Below, in pieces: positions 44,728 to 52,515 of a DNA stretch of 64,000 nt. Each line of letters begins with the position of its first letter. The first letter of the stretch is position 1. Under the pieces are notes generated by a model. That model was given only the letters and a program-made list of their open reading frames with translations. It searched no databases and was not told the DNA's origin. The DNA comes from Rhabdobacter roseus (GTDB lineage Bacteria > Bacteroidota > Bacteroidia > Cytophagales > Spirosomataceae): positions 891,920 to 955,919 of the forward strand of contig NZ_JACHGF010000002.1 of assembly GCF_014202275.1 (NCBI RefSeq), in the 5' to 3' direction. The position numbers and the translations under genes were made by a program.

Positions 44728-45935
44728 AACATTGAGCTTTTGTGGGAAGTAGGTATATTTATTATCTAAGATTAAGTTCTTATAGACTTTTTTAAAGTTT
44801 TAGCATTCATTACCAGGCACAATCCAACCGTTTCAAGTATTACCCATGAGGCAATGGACTAAGGCAAGCCCTTAAAAGACATAGCTTTCCCGTCCAATTC
44901 AGTCACCGCTTTAACGCTGACTATCCTTGGCAAAAAACATACGCCATCTTGCCCATCAGCCCTTTGAATGTACCGGAGAAGCTACTGAAGCACAGTACTT
45001 ATCTCCACATCAAGGGTTTACTTGAAGCGTATTTCATTCATACATCTAAATAACTATCTTGTAACGATGAACGTATTCGAGCTACGAAAACTCGCAACAG
45101 AGCTTTCAGATCGCTTATTTTTGAAGACTTAGTAGTGTGTGTGATTTATTCCGGAGTGAATAAAGTCGCCTACCCGGGGGACTTTCCATAGCTCCCAACG
45201 AGAGCGCATGGAAAGTGGTAAGTAAGACTTTTATTCGAATGTATATAGTGCGTGTAATACAAAACTAATCATTTAAAAATTACCCCCATCAACCCTATAT
45301 ATTTTTTTTTAAAATAACAGCTTACTATTAGCTATTAACCGAACAAAAAAACCAGGTACCAGAATACTATCCATCTCATTTTCAGTACTTTTTAAAATAA
45401 ATTGCACGACAACATTTTGTTTCTCCCTCCCAAATTTACCGTATACTAAATGGGAGTAGTCGGTAAGGGTAAAATACAAAAAAAATGAACGCAACCATAT
45501 ATACGTTTTTCAATATCTTTTTAATACTCTACAAGAATAATGCCAATTTTAATCGACATTTAATTTCAAGATTTTTAAGTAGTTATGAGTTACAACACGT
45601 AGTCCAAGAGATCGCTCATGAGAGCAATGGCAATAGTTTATTGGATTTACAATACATTTTTTTTAGGCAGCGAGGTCATCTAAGTTGATTTGTCCTCTTT
45701 CCAGGCGAAGGGGGTACTTCCCACACGTCCGGCTGCTACAGCTAGGCCAAAGACCGCGAACCGCGTGCAAAGAAAACGCGCAGGTACTTGGCTCTCAAAA
45801 AGTACCCGCACCGGAAGTAGTTTGTATTTCAGAGCAAAAAAGAAAGGGTAGTTGTCCGTCATCAGCCCGAGCCTCAACGAACAACTACCCAAATTACCTG
45901 GCGAGCTATCAGCCAGGTACCTTCAAAAAGGATGA
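44728..45935. other. 1.2-kb gene-poor stretch
   Basis: No convincing gene was found. Short frames exist on both strands (for example near 45309-45494 and 45485-45688) but lack family features and start signals. The left part (about 44820-45060) has base composition like coding DNA but is broken by stops in all frames, as in a decayed gene. The middle holds a large hairpin (45158-45236). The right part is A+T-rich and then carries GGTACTT copies and two small hairpins near 45847-45926. Confidence 0.55.
45158..45236. repeat. Large nested inverted repeat (possible structured RNA or mobile element end)
   Basis: The outer arms GAATAAAGTC (45158-45167) and GACTTTTATTC (45226-45236) pair with one bulge. 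Inside them, ACTTTCCATAGCTC (45181-45194) and GAGCGCATGGAAAGT (45202-45216) pair with a small internal loop. The nesting of two separate stems makes chance pairing unlikely. It may be a small RNA, a cruciform, or the remnant of a miniature transposable element; no transposase is nearby. Confidence 0.55.
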
Positions 45936-47201
45936 TTATTTTACTCCGTAGGCAATGCGGTACACCGTGCCGTTCAGGTCATCGGATACGTAGAGCGCGC
46001 CGTCGGTACCTTGCGCCAGGCCGCAGGGGCGGTGCTGCACGGGGCCACTCGGATTGGCCAGGTCGATGCCGGCGAAGTTATCCGCAAATACTTCCCACTT
46101 GCCCGAGGGCTTGCCGTTTTTGAAGGGCACAAAGGCCACAAAGTACCCCTTTTTCATTTCGGTGTTCTGGCCGTGGAAGGCAATGAAAGCGCCGTCCTGG
46201 TACTTTTTCGGAAACATTCGGCCGGTGTAAAACAGCAGCCCATTGGGCCCGAAGTGTGCCGGGAAGGCCGCCACGGGGTCCAGGGTACCTTTGCCGCCCG
46301 TTTTCTTGCCGTCGCCGCCGTATTCAGGGGCCAGGATTTTCTTTTTCTGAAGGTGGTCGTAGTACACGTACGGCCAGCCCGCGTCGGCACCTTCGTGGAG
46401 CTCGTACATCACCTCTGAGGGCAGCTGGGCGCTCTGCTGGGGCGTGTAGTACTGCGGGTAAAAGTCATGAAACTGTCCCCGGCCGTGGTTCATCACGAAG
46501 AGCGAGTTGGTCTTGGTGTTCCAGTCCAGGCCCACGGTATTTTTCAGGCCCTTGGCGTAGCGTAGGCCGTCGGCGTAGGTCTGGTTGGGGCGGTCGGCGC
46601 GGAAACGCCAGATGGCCGCCGTAGAGTCCAGCAGCGGGCAGGGCATGATGCCCTTGCCGGTACCGGCCTCGCGGCAGGCGTCGCTGTAGGAGCCCACGTT
46701 GACGTACAGGTACCCCTGTTGGTCCAGGGCAATGGACTTGGACTTGTCGCGGTCGCGCAGCACGAGGCCGTGCACAATGCGCTCGGGCTGGTCGGGGGTA
46801 CTTATTTCGCCTTTTTCGTTGAGCTTATACCGAAACACCTCGCTGTTGGACGACGTGTACAGGTACCCATCGCGCAGGTAGATGCCCGTGCCTTCGTAGT
46901 TGCCAAAGGCCAGCTGCTCGTCGGGCTGGCCGTCGCCGTTGGTGTCGCGCAGGCGCACGATGCCCTTGCCGTCTTTGAGTTTGGCCAGCTTCACGTACAG
47001 GTCGCCGTTGGGCGTTACGGCCAGGTGGCGCGCCCCCGCCAGGCCCTCGGCTACCACGGTGGTGGTGAAGCCCGTAGGTACTTTGATAGCGGCGGCTTCG
47101 GCGGCCTTGCGGTCGTCATCGGTACTTTGGTGAAATGCCAGTAGGGTACTCAGTCCGGCCAGCGCCGCGATGCCGTAGTAAGCACGAATTCTTTTTTGCA
47201 T
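45936..47201 (-). CDS. PQQ-dependent sugar dehydrogenase-like beta-propeller protein
   Basis: The start was set at the ATG at 47201 (MQKRIRAYYGIAALAGLSTLLAF), which gives a signal-like N-terminus. The 421-residue protein matches the sorbosone/glucose dehydrogenase beta-propeller: PTGFTTTVVAEGLAGARHLAVTPNGDLYV at the first blades, VRLRDTNGDGQPDEQL, GLRYAKGLKNTVGLDWN, and the late FIAFHGQNTEMKKGY and PCGLAQGTDGALYVSDD. Such enzymes oxidise sugars with PQQ, but many Bacteroidota members have unknown substrates. A paralogue is at 49697-50977. Confidence 0.85.
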   Translation of the reverse strand: MQKRIRAYYGIAALAGLSTLLAFHQSTDDDRKAAEAAAIKVPTGFTTTVVAEGLAGARHLAVTPNGDLYVKLAKLKDGKGIVRLRDTNGDGQPDEQLAFGNYEGTGIYLRDGYLYTSSNSEVFRYKLNEKGEISTPDQPERIVHGLVLRDRDKSKSIALDQQGYLYVNVGSYSDACREAGTGKGIMPCPLLDSTAAIWRFRADRPNQTYADGLRYAKGLKNTVGLDWNTKTNSLFVMNHGRGQFHDFYPQYYTPQQSAQLPSEVMYELHEGADAGWPYVYYDHLQKKKILAPEYGGDGKKTGGKGTLDPVAAFPAHFGPNGLLFYTGRMFPKKYQDGAFIAFHGQNTEMKKGYFVAFVPFKNGKPSGKWEVFADNFAGIDLANPSGPVQHRPCGLAQGTDGALYVSDDLNGTVYRIAYGVK

Positions 47202-47300
47202 GTTGGGTAAAAAAAATAGAATGAAGGGTAAAGGTACTTTCCACAAAAAGTACCCCAAAATAGACCTCACGTACCTCCCGCCCGGCAGATTTATTCTTTC

Positions 47301-47324
47301 AAAGTACCTCCGGGGAGGTACTTT
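47301..47324. repeat. Short hairpin of AAAGTACCTCC/GGAGGTACTTT
   Basis: Two copies of the window-wide motif face each other in an 11-bp perfect stem around two bases, directly after the stop of the DUF1080 gene. T5 follows on the plus strand. It may act as a terminator for transcription from either side. Confidence 0.6.
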
Positions 47325-47954
47325 TTAGTCGGCCAGCGGCTTTACGTAAATATCCTTGAAGTAGACGACACTCTTGGGGTCGTGACCCTGAAGCGCAAAA
47401 GTACCCCGGCTGATTTTCCGCTTGGCATCGGAGCTTCCTACCGCGTCGGGCTCGGTGAAGTCCACCACGGTTTTGTCGTTGATCTTGATCGTCACGTGCT
47501 TGCCCCGCACAATGATGTGCTCGGTGTACCATTCGTTGTCTTTGACGTACACCTCTTTCACGTCGTCGACGGCGTAGAGGCTTCCCGTGCGCCGCCAGTC
47601 GGTGTGAGAGTTATTGACCTGCACCTCGTAGCCGTACGAGGGCCAGCCGTCGGGCTGGTATTGGGTATGAAAATAAATGCCGGAGTTGGAGCCGGGCGTG
47701 GTCATCACCTGCGCTTTGAACTCAAAGTTTTTGAACGAATGCTCACCCACCGGCCCCACGTAAAACAGGTGCGCACGCGGCCCGGCTACCTTGATCGTAC
47801 CGTTCTCGACGCTAAAGGAGGAGGCGTTTTCGCCTACCTGCCAGCCCTCAAGCGACTTCCCGTTGAAGAGGGAAATCCAGCCGTTGGACTGGCTCCGGAC
47901 CGCCAGCGGCAGGAGCGCCAGCAGCAAACAAAGTACCTGGGTACATTTTTTCAT
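47325..47954 (-). CDS. DUF1080 (3-keto-disaccharide hydrolase-like) secreted protein
   Basis: The start was set at the ATG at 47954 (MKKCTQVLCLLLALLPLAVRSQ, signal peptide); the upstream extension is not family-like. The 209-residue protein is a concanavalin-like beta-sandwich of the DUF1080 family: WISLFNGKSLEGWQV at the start, NFEFKAQVMTTPGSNSGIYFHTQY, YEVQVNNSHTDWRRTGSLY, and GTFALQGHDPKSVVYFKDIYVKPL at the end. Related proteins hydrolyse 3-keto-glucosides. It is divergent from the esterase gene at 48040. Confidence 0.9.
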   Translation of the reverse strand: MKKCTQVLCLLLALLPLAVRSQSNGWISLFNGKSLEGWQVGENASSFSVENGTIKVAGPRAHLFYVGPVGEHSFKNFEFKAQVMTTPGSNSGIYFHTQYQPDGWPSYGYEVQVNNSHTDWRRTGSLYAVDDVKEVYVKDNEWYTEHIIVRGKHVTIKINDKTVVDFTEPDAVGSSDAKRKISRGTFALQGHDPKSVVYFKDIYVKPLAD

Positions 47955-48039
47955 AGATTGATGATTAGTAAAGAGTACAACGAAATCACTTTTCAAGGTA
48001 CCTGATTCGTAGGTTGACCTTCCATCCTTAATAAAAGCC

Positions 48040-48960
48040 ATGTATCTAAAAACTACTGCCTCCCGGCCAAAAATATTCAATGGCACGCACCTGAAGTACC
48101 TCCTGCTTCTCTTGCTGGCGGGTAGTTTGGGCGCTCGGGCGCAAGAAAGCCAGGTACATGAAGAAGTAGTGGTCAAAAGTACCCTCCTGAAAAAAGACAT
48201 GAAGCTAGCGCTGTACCTGCCGCCGGGCTACGCAACGTCTACCCGCAAGTACCCCGTGCTGTACCTGCTGCACGGCGGGGGCGACGACCACACGGGTTGG
48301 GTGCAGTTTGGCGAAATGCAGCGCCTCGTGGACGAAGGCATCCGGGCCGGGCGCGTCGCGCCGATGATCGTGGTGATGCCCGACGCCGAGCGGACCTACT
48401 ACCTCAACAGCGCGGCGGGCACCTACCAGTATGAGGATTATTTTATCCAAGAATTGATTCCCTACATCGAAAAAAACTACCGCTGCCGCCCCGAGAAGCA
48501 GTACCGCGCGCTGGCGGGGCTGTCGATGGGTGGCTTTGGCTCGCTGCTGTACGCCCTGCACCACCCGGAGCTGTTTTCAGCCTGTGCCGCGATGAGCGCC
48601 GCCGTCCGGACCGACGAGGAAATTAACGCCCTGCCCCACGACGAGTTTTTGCGACGCTACCGCACCGCCCTGGGCGAAGTACCTGCCAACGCCCACCGCA
48701 TCACGGATTTCTGGAACCAAAACAGTATTCTGTACCTGATGCAAAACCTTCCCGAGGCGCAGAAGACGGCCGTTCGCTACTACCTCGACTGCGGCGATGA
48801 CGACTTCCTGTACAAAGGCAACGCCACCCTGCACACGCTCATGCGTGACCGCAATATCCCGCACGAGTACCGGGTCCGGGACGGCGGGCATACCTGGAGC
48901 TACTGGCGCTCTGGCCTACCCGCGGCACTGGAGTTTATCAGCCAAAGTTTTCACCACTGA
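48040..48960 (+). CDS. Secreted esterase (esterase D/CE1-like alpha/beta-hydrolase)
   Basis: The 306-residue protein has a signal peptide ending near GARAQ (residue 35). The catalytic Ser162 lies in GLSMGGFGS, with the oxyanion region YLLHGGGDDHTGW, an Asp in YYLDCGDDDF and the His in DGGHTWSYW. This matches esterase D, feruloyl and acetylxylan-type esterases. It is transcribed divergently from the DUF1080 gene, so both may share a regulated promoter region; a role in plant polysaccharide breakdown is likely but unproven. Confidence 0.88.
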   Translation: MYLKTTASRPKIFNGTHLKYLLLLLLAGSLGARAQESQVHEEVVVKSTLLKKDMKLALYLPPGYATSTRKYPVLYLLHGGGDDHTGWVQFGEMQRLVDEGIRAGRVAPMIVVMPDAERTYYLNSAAGTYQYEDYFIQELIPYIEKNYRCRPEKQYRALAGLSMGGFGSLLYALHHPELFSACAAMSAAVRTDEEINALPHDEFLRRYRTALGEVPANAHRITDFWNQNSILYLMQNLPEAQKTAVRYYLDCGDDDFLYKGNATLHTLMRDRNIPHEYRVRDGGHTWSYWRSGLPAALEFISQSFHH

Positions 48961-49022
48961 GGGGTACTAGCGCGGTGGCGGCGGCAGGGGTTGGCAAGAC
49001 TTTTTTGGGTACTTGGAACCTT

Positions 49023-49571
49023 ATGATCCATTGCCCAACCATACGTAGTTTCGTGATCGGCCTGGCGCTCTGCACTTTCTGGGGCTGTCAGCACTCCAAT
49101 GAGCCGGAAAGTACCACCGCCGATTCCCTGGCAAAGGCCGATAGCCTCGCGGCCAGCGCGCGGCCAGCACCCGGTCGGCCTTCGCCCGAGGAGGTCGTAG
49201 CCTTTGCCAAAACGCTGCGGGGCGTACCCTACCGCTTCGCTACCTGCGACCCCAAAAAGGGCTTCGATTGCTCGGGTTTTATCGCCTACGTTTTCAATCA
49301 CTTCGGCATGGAAGTACCCCGCTCGTCGGCGGCCTTCGCGCGGCTGGGCCGGGAAGTACCTCGTCAGCAAGCCCGCCCCGGTGATCTCATCCTATTTACG
49401 GGTACCGTGTCGGCGGTGCGCCGGGTGGGACACATCGGGATGGTGGTCGAGAACCAGGACGGCGAGCTTTCGTTCATCCACGCTACTTCGGGCCGGGAAA
49501 TGGCCGTGACCATAACGCCGCTCACCGTGGGCTACAAGCGACGCTTCGTGAAGGTGATTAGGCTACTTTAA
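49023..49571 (+). CDS. NlpC/P60-family hydrolase lipoprotein
   Basis: The start was set at the ATG at 49023 (MIHCPTIRSFVIGLALCTFWGC), a lipoprotein signal. The 182-residue protein has the catalytic Cys in KGFDCSGFIAYVF, His in VGHIGMVVE and the third residue in FIHATSGREM, hence an intact NlpC/P60 domain. It is a shorter, linker-poor paralogue of the protein at 9254-9949. It lies 62 bp after the esterase gene. Confidence 0.9.
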   Translation: MIHCPTIRSFVIGLALCTFWGCQHSNEPESTTADSLAKADSLAASARPAPGRPSPEEVVAFAKTLRGVPYRFATCDPKKGFDCSGFIAYVFNHFGMEVPRSSAAFARLGREVPRQQARPGDLILFTGTVSAVRRVGHIGMVVENQDGELSFIHATSGREMAVTITPLTVGYKRRFVKVIRLL

Positions 49572-49696
49572 GCGGCAAGTAGCCGCCTGGTTATTCGCTT
49601 CCGGGTGCTTGCTCATGGGTTTATGGCACTATTCTTTTAGGCCGTTTTGGGTGATTTTATGTACTTAAAAACTAATTTTCAATAAACTACCTAAAG

Positions 49697-50977
49697 ATGA
49701 AAAAACAAAGTACACTGGCCTGTTGCCTTGTTCTGGTCACGCTTCTTTCGGGCTGCGGCAAGGATAAACAAAGCAAGGAGGAAAAAGAAGCCGCCCGGCA
49801 GGAAGGGCCCAGCACGGTGCAAACGGCCGTAGGGCCGATGGAACTACCCGCTCCCTACGAAACGGAGTCGGTGACGAACCGCAACAACACTATAGGCTGG
49901 CCCGATGGCAAAACTCCCACCGCTCCCCAGGGCTTTACGGTAACGAAGTACGCCGGTGATCTCAAACACCCCCGCTGGATTTACGAGACCCCCAACGGCG
50001 ACATCCTGATCGCCGAGGCCGACCGCAACAACAGCGCCGACCGCATCACGATTCTGCGCGATAGCAACAAGGACGGCAAACCCGAACTACAGGAAGTATT
50101 TCTGGAAAAACTCAATCAGCCCCTGGGCATGCTGGTCCTGAATGGGTACTTCTACGTGGCCAATACCGACGGCGTGCTCAGGTACCCCTACAAACCCGGC
50201 CAAACCAAAATTACCGGCGAAGGCGAAAAAATCCTGGACCTGCCCGCCGGTGGCTATAACAACCACTGGACCCGCAACTTGCTGGCTAGTGCCGATGGTT
50301 CCAAGATTTATATTTCGGTGGGCTCGGCCAGCAACGTGGCCGAGCACGGCATGGACGAAGAAAAACGCCGGGCCAATATTCTACGGATCAATCCGGACGG
50401 CAGCGGGGAGGAAATCTACGCCAGCGGCCTTCGCAACCCCGTGGGCATGGACTGGGCTCCCGGTAGCAACGTACTTTGGACGGCCGTCAACGAGCGCGAC
50501 AAACTCGGCGACGACCTCGTGCCCGACTACCTCACGAGCGTCCAGCAGGGTGGCTTTTACGGCTGGCCTTACTCCTACTTTGGCTCCATCGAAGACCCAC
50601 GCCTGAAGGGCCAGGCCCCCGAGCTGGTGCAAAAATCCATCATGCCGGAAGTACCCCTGGGCAACCACACGGCTTCGCTTGGGCTGGCGTTTTACGATAA
50701 AAAAGGCTTCCCGGCCAAGTACCAGAACGGCGCTTTCATTGGCCAGCACGGCTCCTGGAACCGCTCCACGTTTTCGGGCTACAAGGTGGTGTACGTACCC
50801 TTCAGCAACGGCAAACCCACGGCCAAGCACGAGGACTTCCTGACGGGCTTCATTGCCGACGCCGAAAAGGGCGATGTGTACGGCCGTCCGGTGGGTGTAA
50901 CCACTCTCAGCGACGGCTCCCTGCTCGTGGCCGACGACGAGGGCAATACGATCTGGCGGGTGACGGCCAACAAGTAG
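49697..50977 (+). CDS. PQQ-dependent sugar dehydrogenase-like lipoprotein
   Basis: The 426-residue protein has a lipoprotein signal (MKKQSTLACCLVLVTLLSGC). The beta-propeller has FTVTKYAGDLKHPRWIYETPNGDILIAEADRN, ITILRDSNKDGKPEL, GSASNVAEHGMDEEKRRANILRINPDGSG, GLRNPVGMDWAPG and a late FIGQHGSWNRSTFSGYKVVYVPF, as in soluble aldose/sorbosone dehydrogenases. It should sit on the outer leaflet side of a membrane and oxidise sugars with PQQ. No PQQ synthesis genes are in the window. Confidence 0.9.
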   Translation: MKKQSTLACCLVLVTLLSGCGKDKQSKEEKEAARQEGPSTVQTAVGPMELPAPYETESVTNRNNTIGWPDGKTPTAPQGFTVTKYAGDLKHPRWIYETPNGDILIAEADRNNSADRITILRDSNKDGKPELQEVFLEKLNQPLGMLVLNGYFYVANTDGVLRYPYKPGQTKITGEGEKILDLPAGGYNNHWTRNLLASADGSKIYISVGSASNVAEHGMDEEKRRANILRINPDGSGEEIYASGLRNPVGMDWAPGSNVLWTAVNERDKLGDDLVPDYLTSVQQGGFYGWPYSYFGSIEDPRLKGQAPELVQKSIMPEVPLGNHTASLGLAFYDKKGFPAKYQNGAFIGQHGSWNRSTFSGYKVVYVPFSNGKPTAKHEDFLTGFIADAEKGDVYGRPVGVTTLSDGSLLVADDEGNTIWRVTANK

Positions 50978-51002
50978 TGTGTGAACTACCTGACTTTTAA
51001 AA

Positions 51003-51040
51003 GGAAACGGGATGGGCTTGCGCTCATCCCGTTTTCTTTG
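51003..51040 (+). terminator. Rho-independent terminator after the second PQQ sugar dehydrogenase gene
   Basis: GAAACGGGATG and CATCCCGTTTTC form an 11-bp stem around a 10-nt loop, with a T-run directly after. It follows the stop by about 26 bp. Confidence 0.85.
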
Positions 51041-51134
51041 GGCAAACTCATAACTCATTCCTAAATCTTATTTCACTCGAAGGTACCTTGACTAAATTAC
51101 ACCTAAATTATTAGTTAATAATCAAAGAGAAGAT

Positions 51135-51142
51135 TATATTTG
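51135..51142 (+). promoter_or_regulatory. Candidate Bacteroidota -7 promoter element
   Basis: TATATTTG matches the TAnnTTTG -7 consensus of this phylum and lies about 27 bp ahead of the ATG at 51169. No clear -33 TTTG is present at the expected spacing, so this is a tentative call. Confidence 0.35.
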
Positions 51143-51168
51143 ACCCGTTTTTAAACCTTTACATTATT

Positions 51169-51744
51169 ATGAAAAATCCTGGCTGGCTGCTGCTGTTCCT
51201 GGTAGGTACCTGGGCGTGTTCTCGTCCTCTTCGTCACGCACATCCTACCTATACCGTGAGCAGTACGCTCGCCGACACGGCCTGGTACGGTATGGGCGAG
51301 GCCGTCAAGGTACCTAAAGGCACCGATAAGTACTGCCGCCAGGAGCGCTTTGACCTGCACGTCAAGTCTGACTTTCCCTACGCGGGCTACCAGGGTCGGA
51401 GCGATAAGTATGCGTCCGTTGAATGCGCACCTGCGCAGCGTATCTTTATGCAAGGCATCCCGTTGCGTAAGGGAAAGCACCGTCTCTCCAAGCTGAAAAT
51501 GTGCAACTTCCCTACGATCTCCACAGTTAGCTTTGCGCTCATTGGGTGTAGTGGTGGCTTACACAAGCAGTATCGTCCCCAAAGTACCCCCTCTGGCTGG
51601 GTACGGGTCACGCGCTACGAGGCCGCTACCCGTACCCTGGAAGGTCAATTTCAGCTCAGCCTGACGGATAGTACCGACGGAAAAACGGCCCGCTTCCGGC
51701 GGGGTACTTTCCGGGTACCCGTGGTGGAGGTCAGAACCCCGTAG
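51169..51744 (+). CDS. Hypothetical lipoprotein
   Basis: The 191-residue protein has a lipoprotein signal (MKNPGWLLLFLVGTWAC). The mature region is beta-rich, contains several Cys (about residues 67-125), and ends in strand-turn-strand patterns (GWVRVTRYEAATRTLEGQFQLSLTD, then FRRGTFRVPVVEV) seen in small surface lipoproteins. I recognise no family. It stands alone, followed by a palindromic repeat. Confidence 0.68.
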   Translation: MKNPGWLLLFLVGTWACSRPLRHAHPTYTVSSTLADTAWYGMGEAVKVPKGTDKYCRQERFDLHVKSDFPYAGYQGRSDKYASVECAPAQRIFMQGIPLRKGKHRLSKLKMCNFPTISTVSFALIGCSGGLHKQYRPQSTPSGWVRVTRYEAATRTLEGQFQLSLTDSTDGKTARFRRGTFRVPVVEVRTP

Positions 51745-51749
51745 GAGCC

Positions 51750-51816
51750 GCTGGGTTGCTAGTTCGCGTTTGAAACGCGAACCTCTCGAAAAGCGCGTTT
51801 CAAACGCGCCACCAGC
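51750..51816. repeat. Double palindromic repeat element with CGCGTTT-N-AAACGCG cores
   Basis: TTCGCGTTTGAAACGCGAA (51763-51781) and GCGCGTTTCAAACGCGC (51793-51809) are each perfect palindromes around one central base and share the core CGCGTTT-N-AAACGCG. They are 11 bp apart and enclosed by GCTGG (51750-51754) and CCAGC (51812-51816). This looks like a repetitive extragenic palindrome; only this one copy is in the window. Confidence 0.65.
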
Positions 51817-51864
51817 TAAGGTACTTCCAAGGGTACCCAGCGGCCTGGACCAACTACCCTTTCC

Positions 51865-52140
51865 TCAATGCAGCATTTCCGACAAATGCTCGCCCGAGAG
51901 TCCTTCTTGGTTTCGGGGGTCGTAGGTCGTTTGGATGAGTTCCACGAAGTGCGCGTCGCGGGTACCTTCCAGGTCATACTCCCAAATCCCGACCTTCTCG
52001 GCATTGGAATAAAAAGTAATCAGGTACTTAAGAGGCGCATTTTCTTCTTCGGAAACCTGTTCTTCTGACCGAATGAAGTAATCGACCCGCTCAATATTAA
52101 ATGCGTAATTCTGCCCTTTTAAATGAATCATCGTAGCCAT
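51865..52140 (-). CDS. Small conserved-looking hypothetical protein
   Basis: The 91-residue acidic protein has an HLKGQNYAFNIERVDYFIRSEEQ start and a WEYDLEGTRDAHFVELIQTTYDP segment, with no signal peptide or membrane span. Base composition and codon use match the surrounding genes, supporting a real gene. The start may be Met1 or Met4. No function is assigned. Confidence 0.6.
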   Translation of the reverse strand: MATMIHLKGQNYAFNIERVDYFIRSEEQVSEEENAPLKYLITFYSNAEKVGIWEYDLEGTRDAHFVELIQTTYDPRNQEGLSGEHLSEMLH

Positions 52141-52515
52141 GAGGTACTTGGTTGTTGGTTTGTTGAAAGTAGTGAGGTAGGTACTTCATCGAAAAGTACC
52201 CACCTCACTACTGGCCACGCGGGTACTTTGTTTCAAATTCCCCCGATCTTTTCCGGCGGGTTGGTCTAAGGCTAGTTTCCTTGCAGTAGTAATCGACGCT
52301 TTACTCGGTTTTTAAGTACCCCTCACCCCATTCGGGGTCTATAACTATTCCGGGAGGTACTTTATCAAAAGCCTGTTTTATTCCCAAAGTCAATTTCGAA
52401 AAAGGCCACCAGAGCGTCTATTTTGCCCAATACTACCCAACAACTGCAAAATATTTGTATGTTTATGGCAATAATTACCTTACTAATTAATCTATCGCTT
52501 CAAATTTTACCATTC
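52141..52515. other. Divergent intergenic region with a long motif-containing hairpin
   Basis: No gene is seen. GTAGTGAGGTAGGTACTT (52169-52186) and AAGTACCCACCTCACTAC (52194-52211) form an 18-bp stem with one mismatch around a 7-nt loop. Several further GGTACTT/AAGTACC copies follow. Promoters of the small minus-strand gene and of the amidohydrolase operon must lie here. Confidence 0.6.

Noticed and set aside
45485..45688. 67-residue frame in the A+T-rich part of the gene-poor stretch
   Set aside because: It has no family features or coding-like composition and sits in DNA whose low complexity makes chance frames likely.
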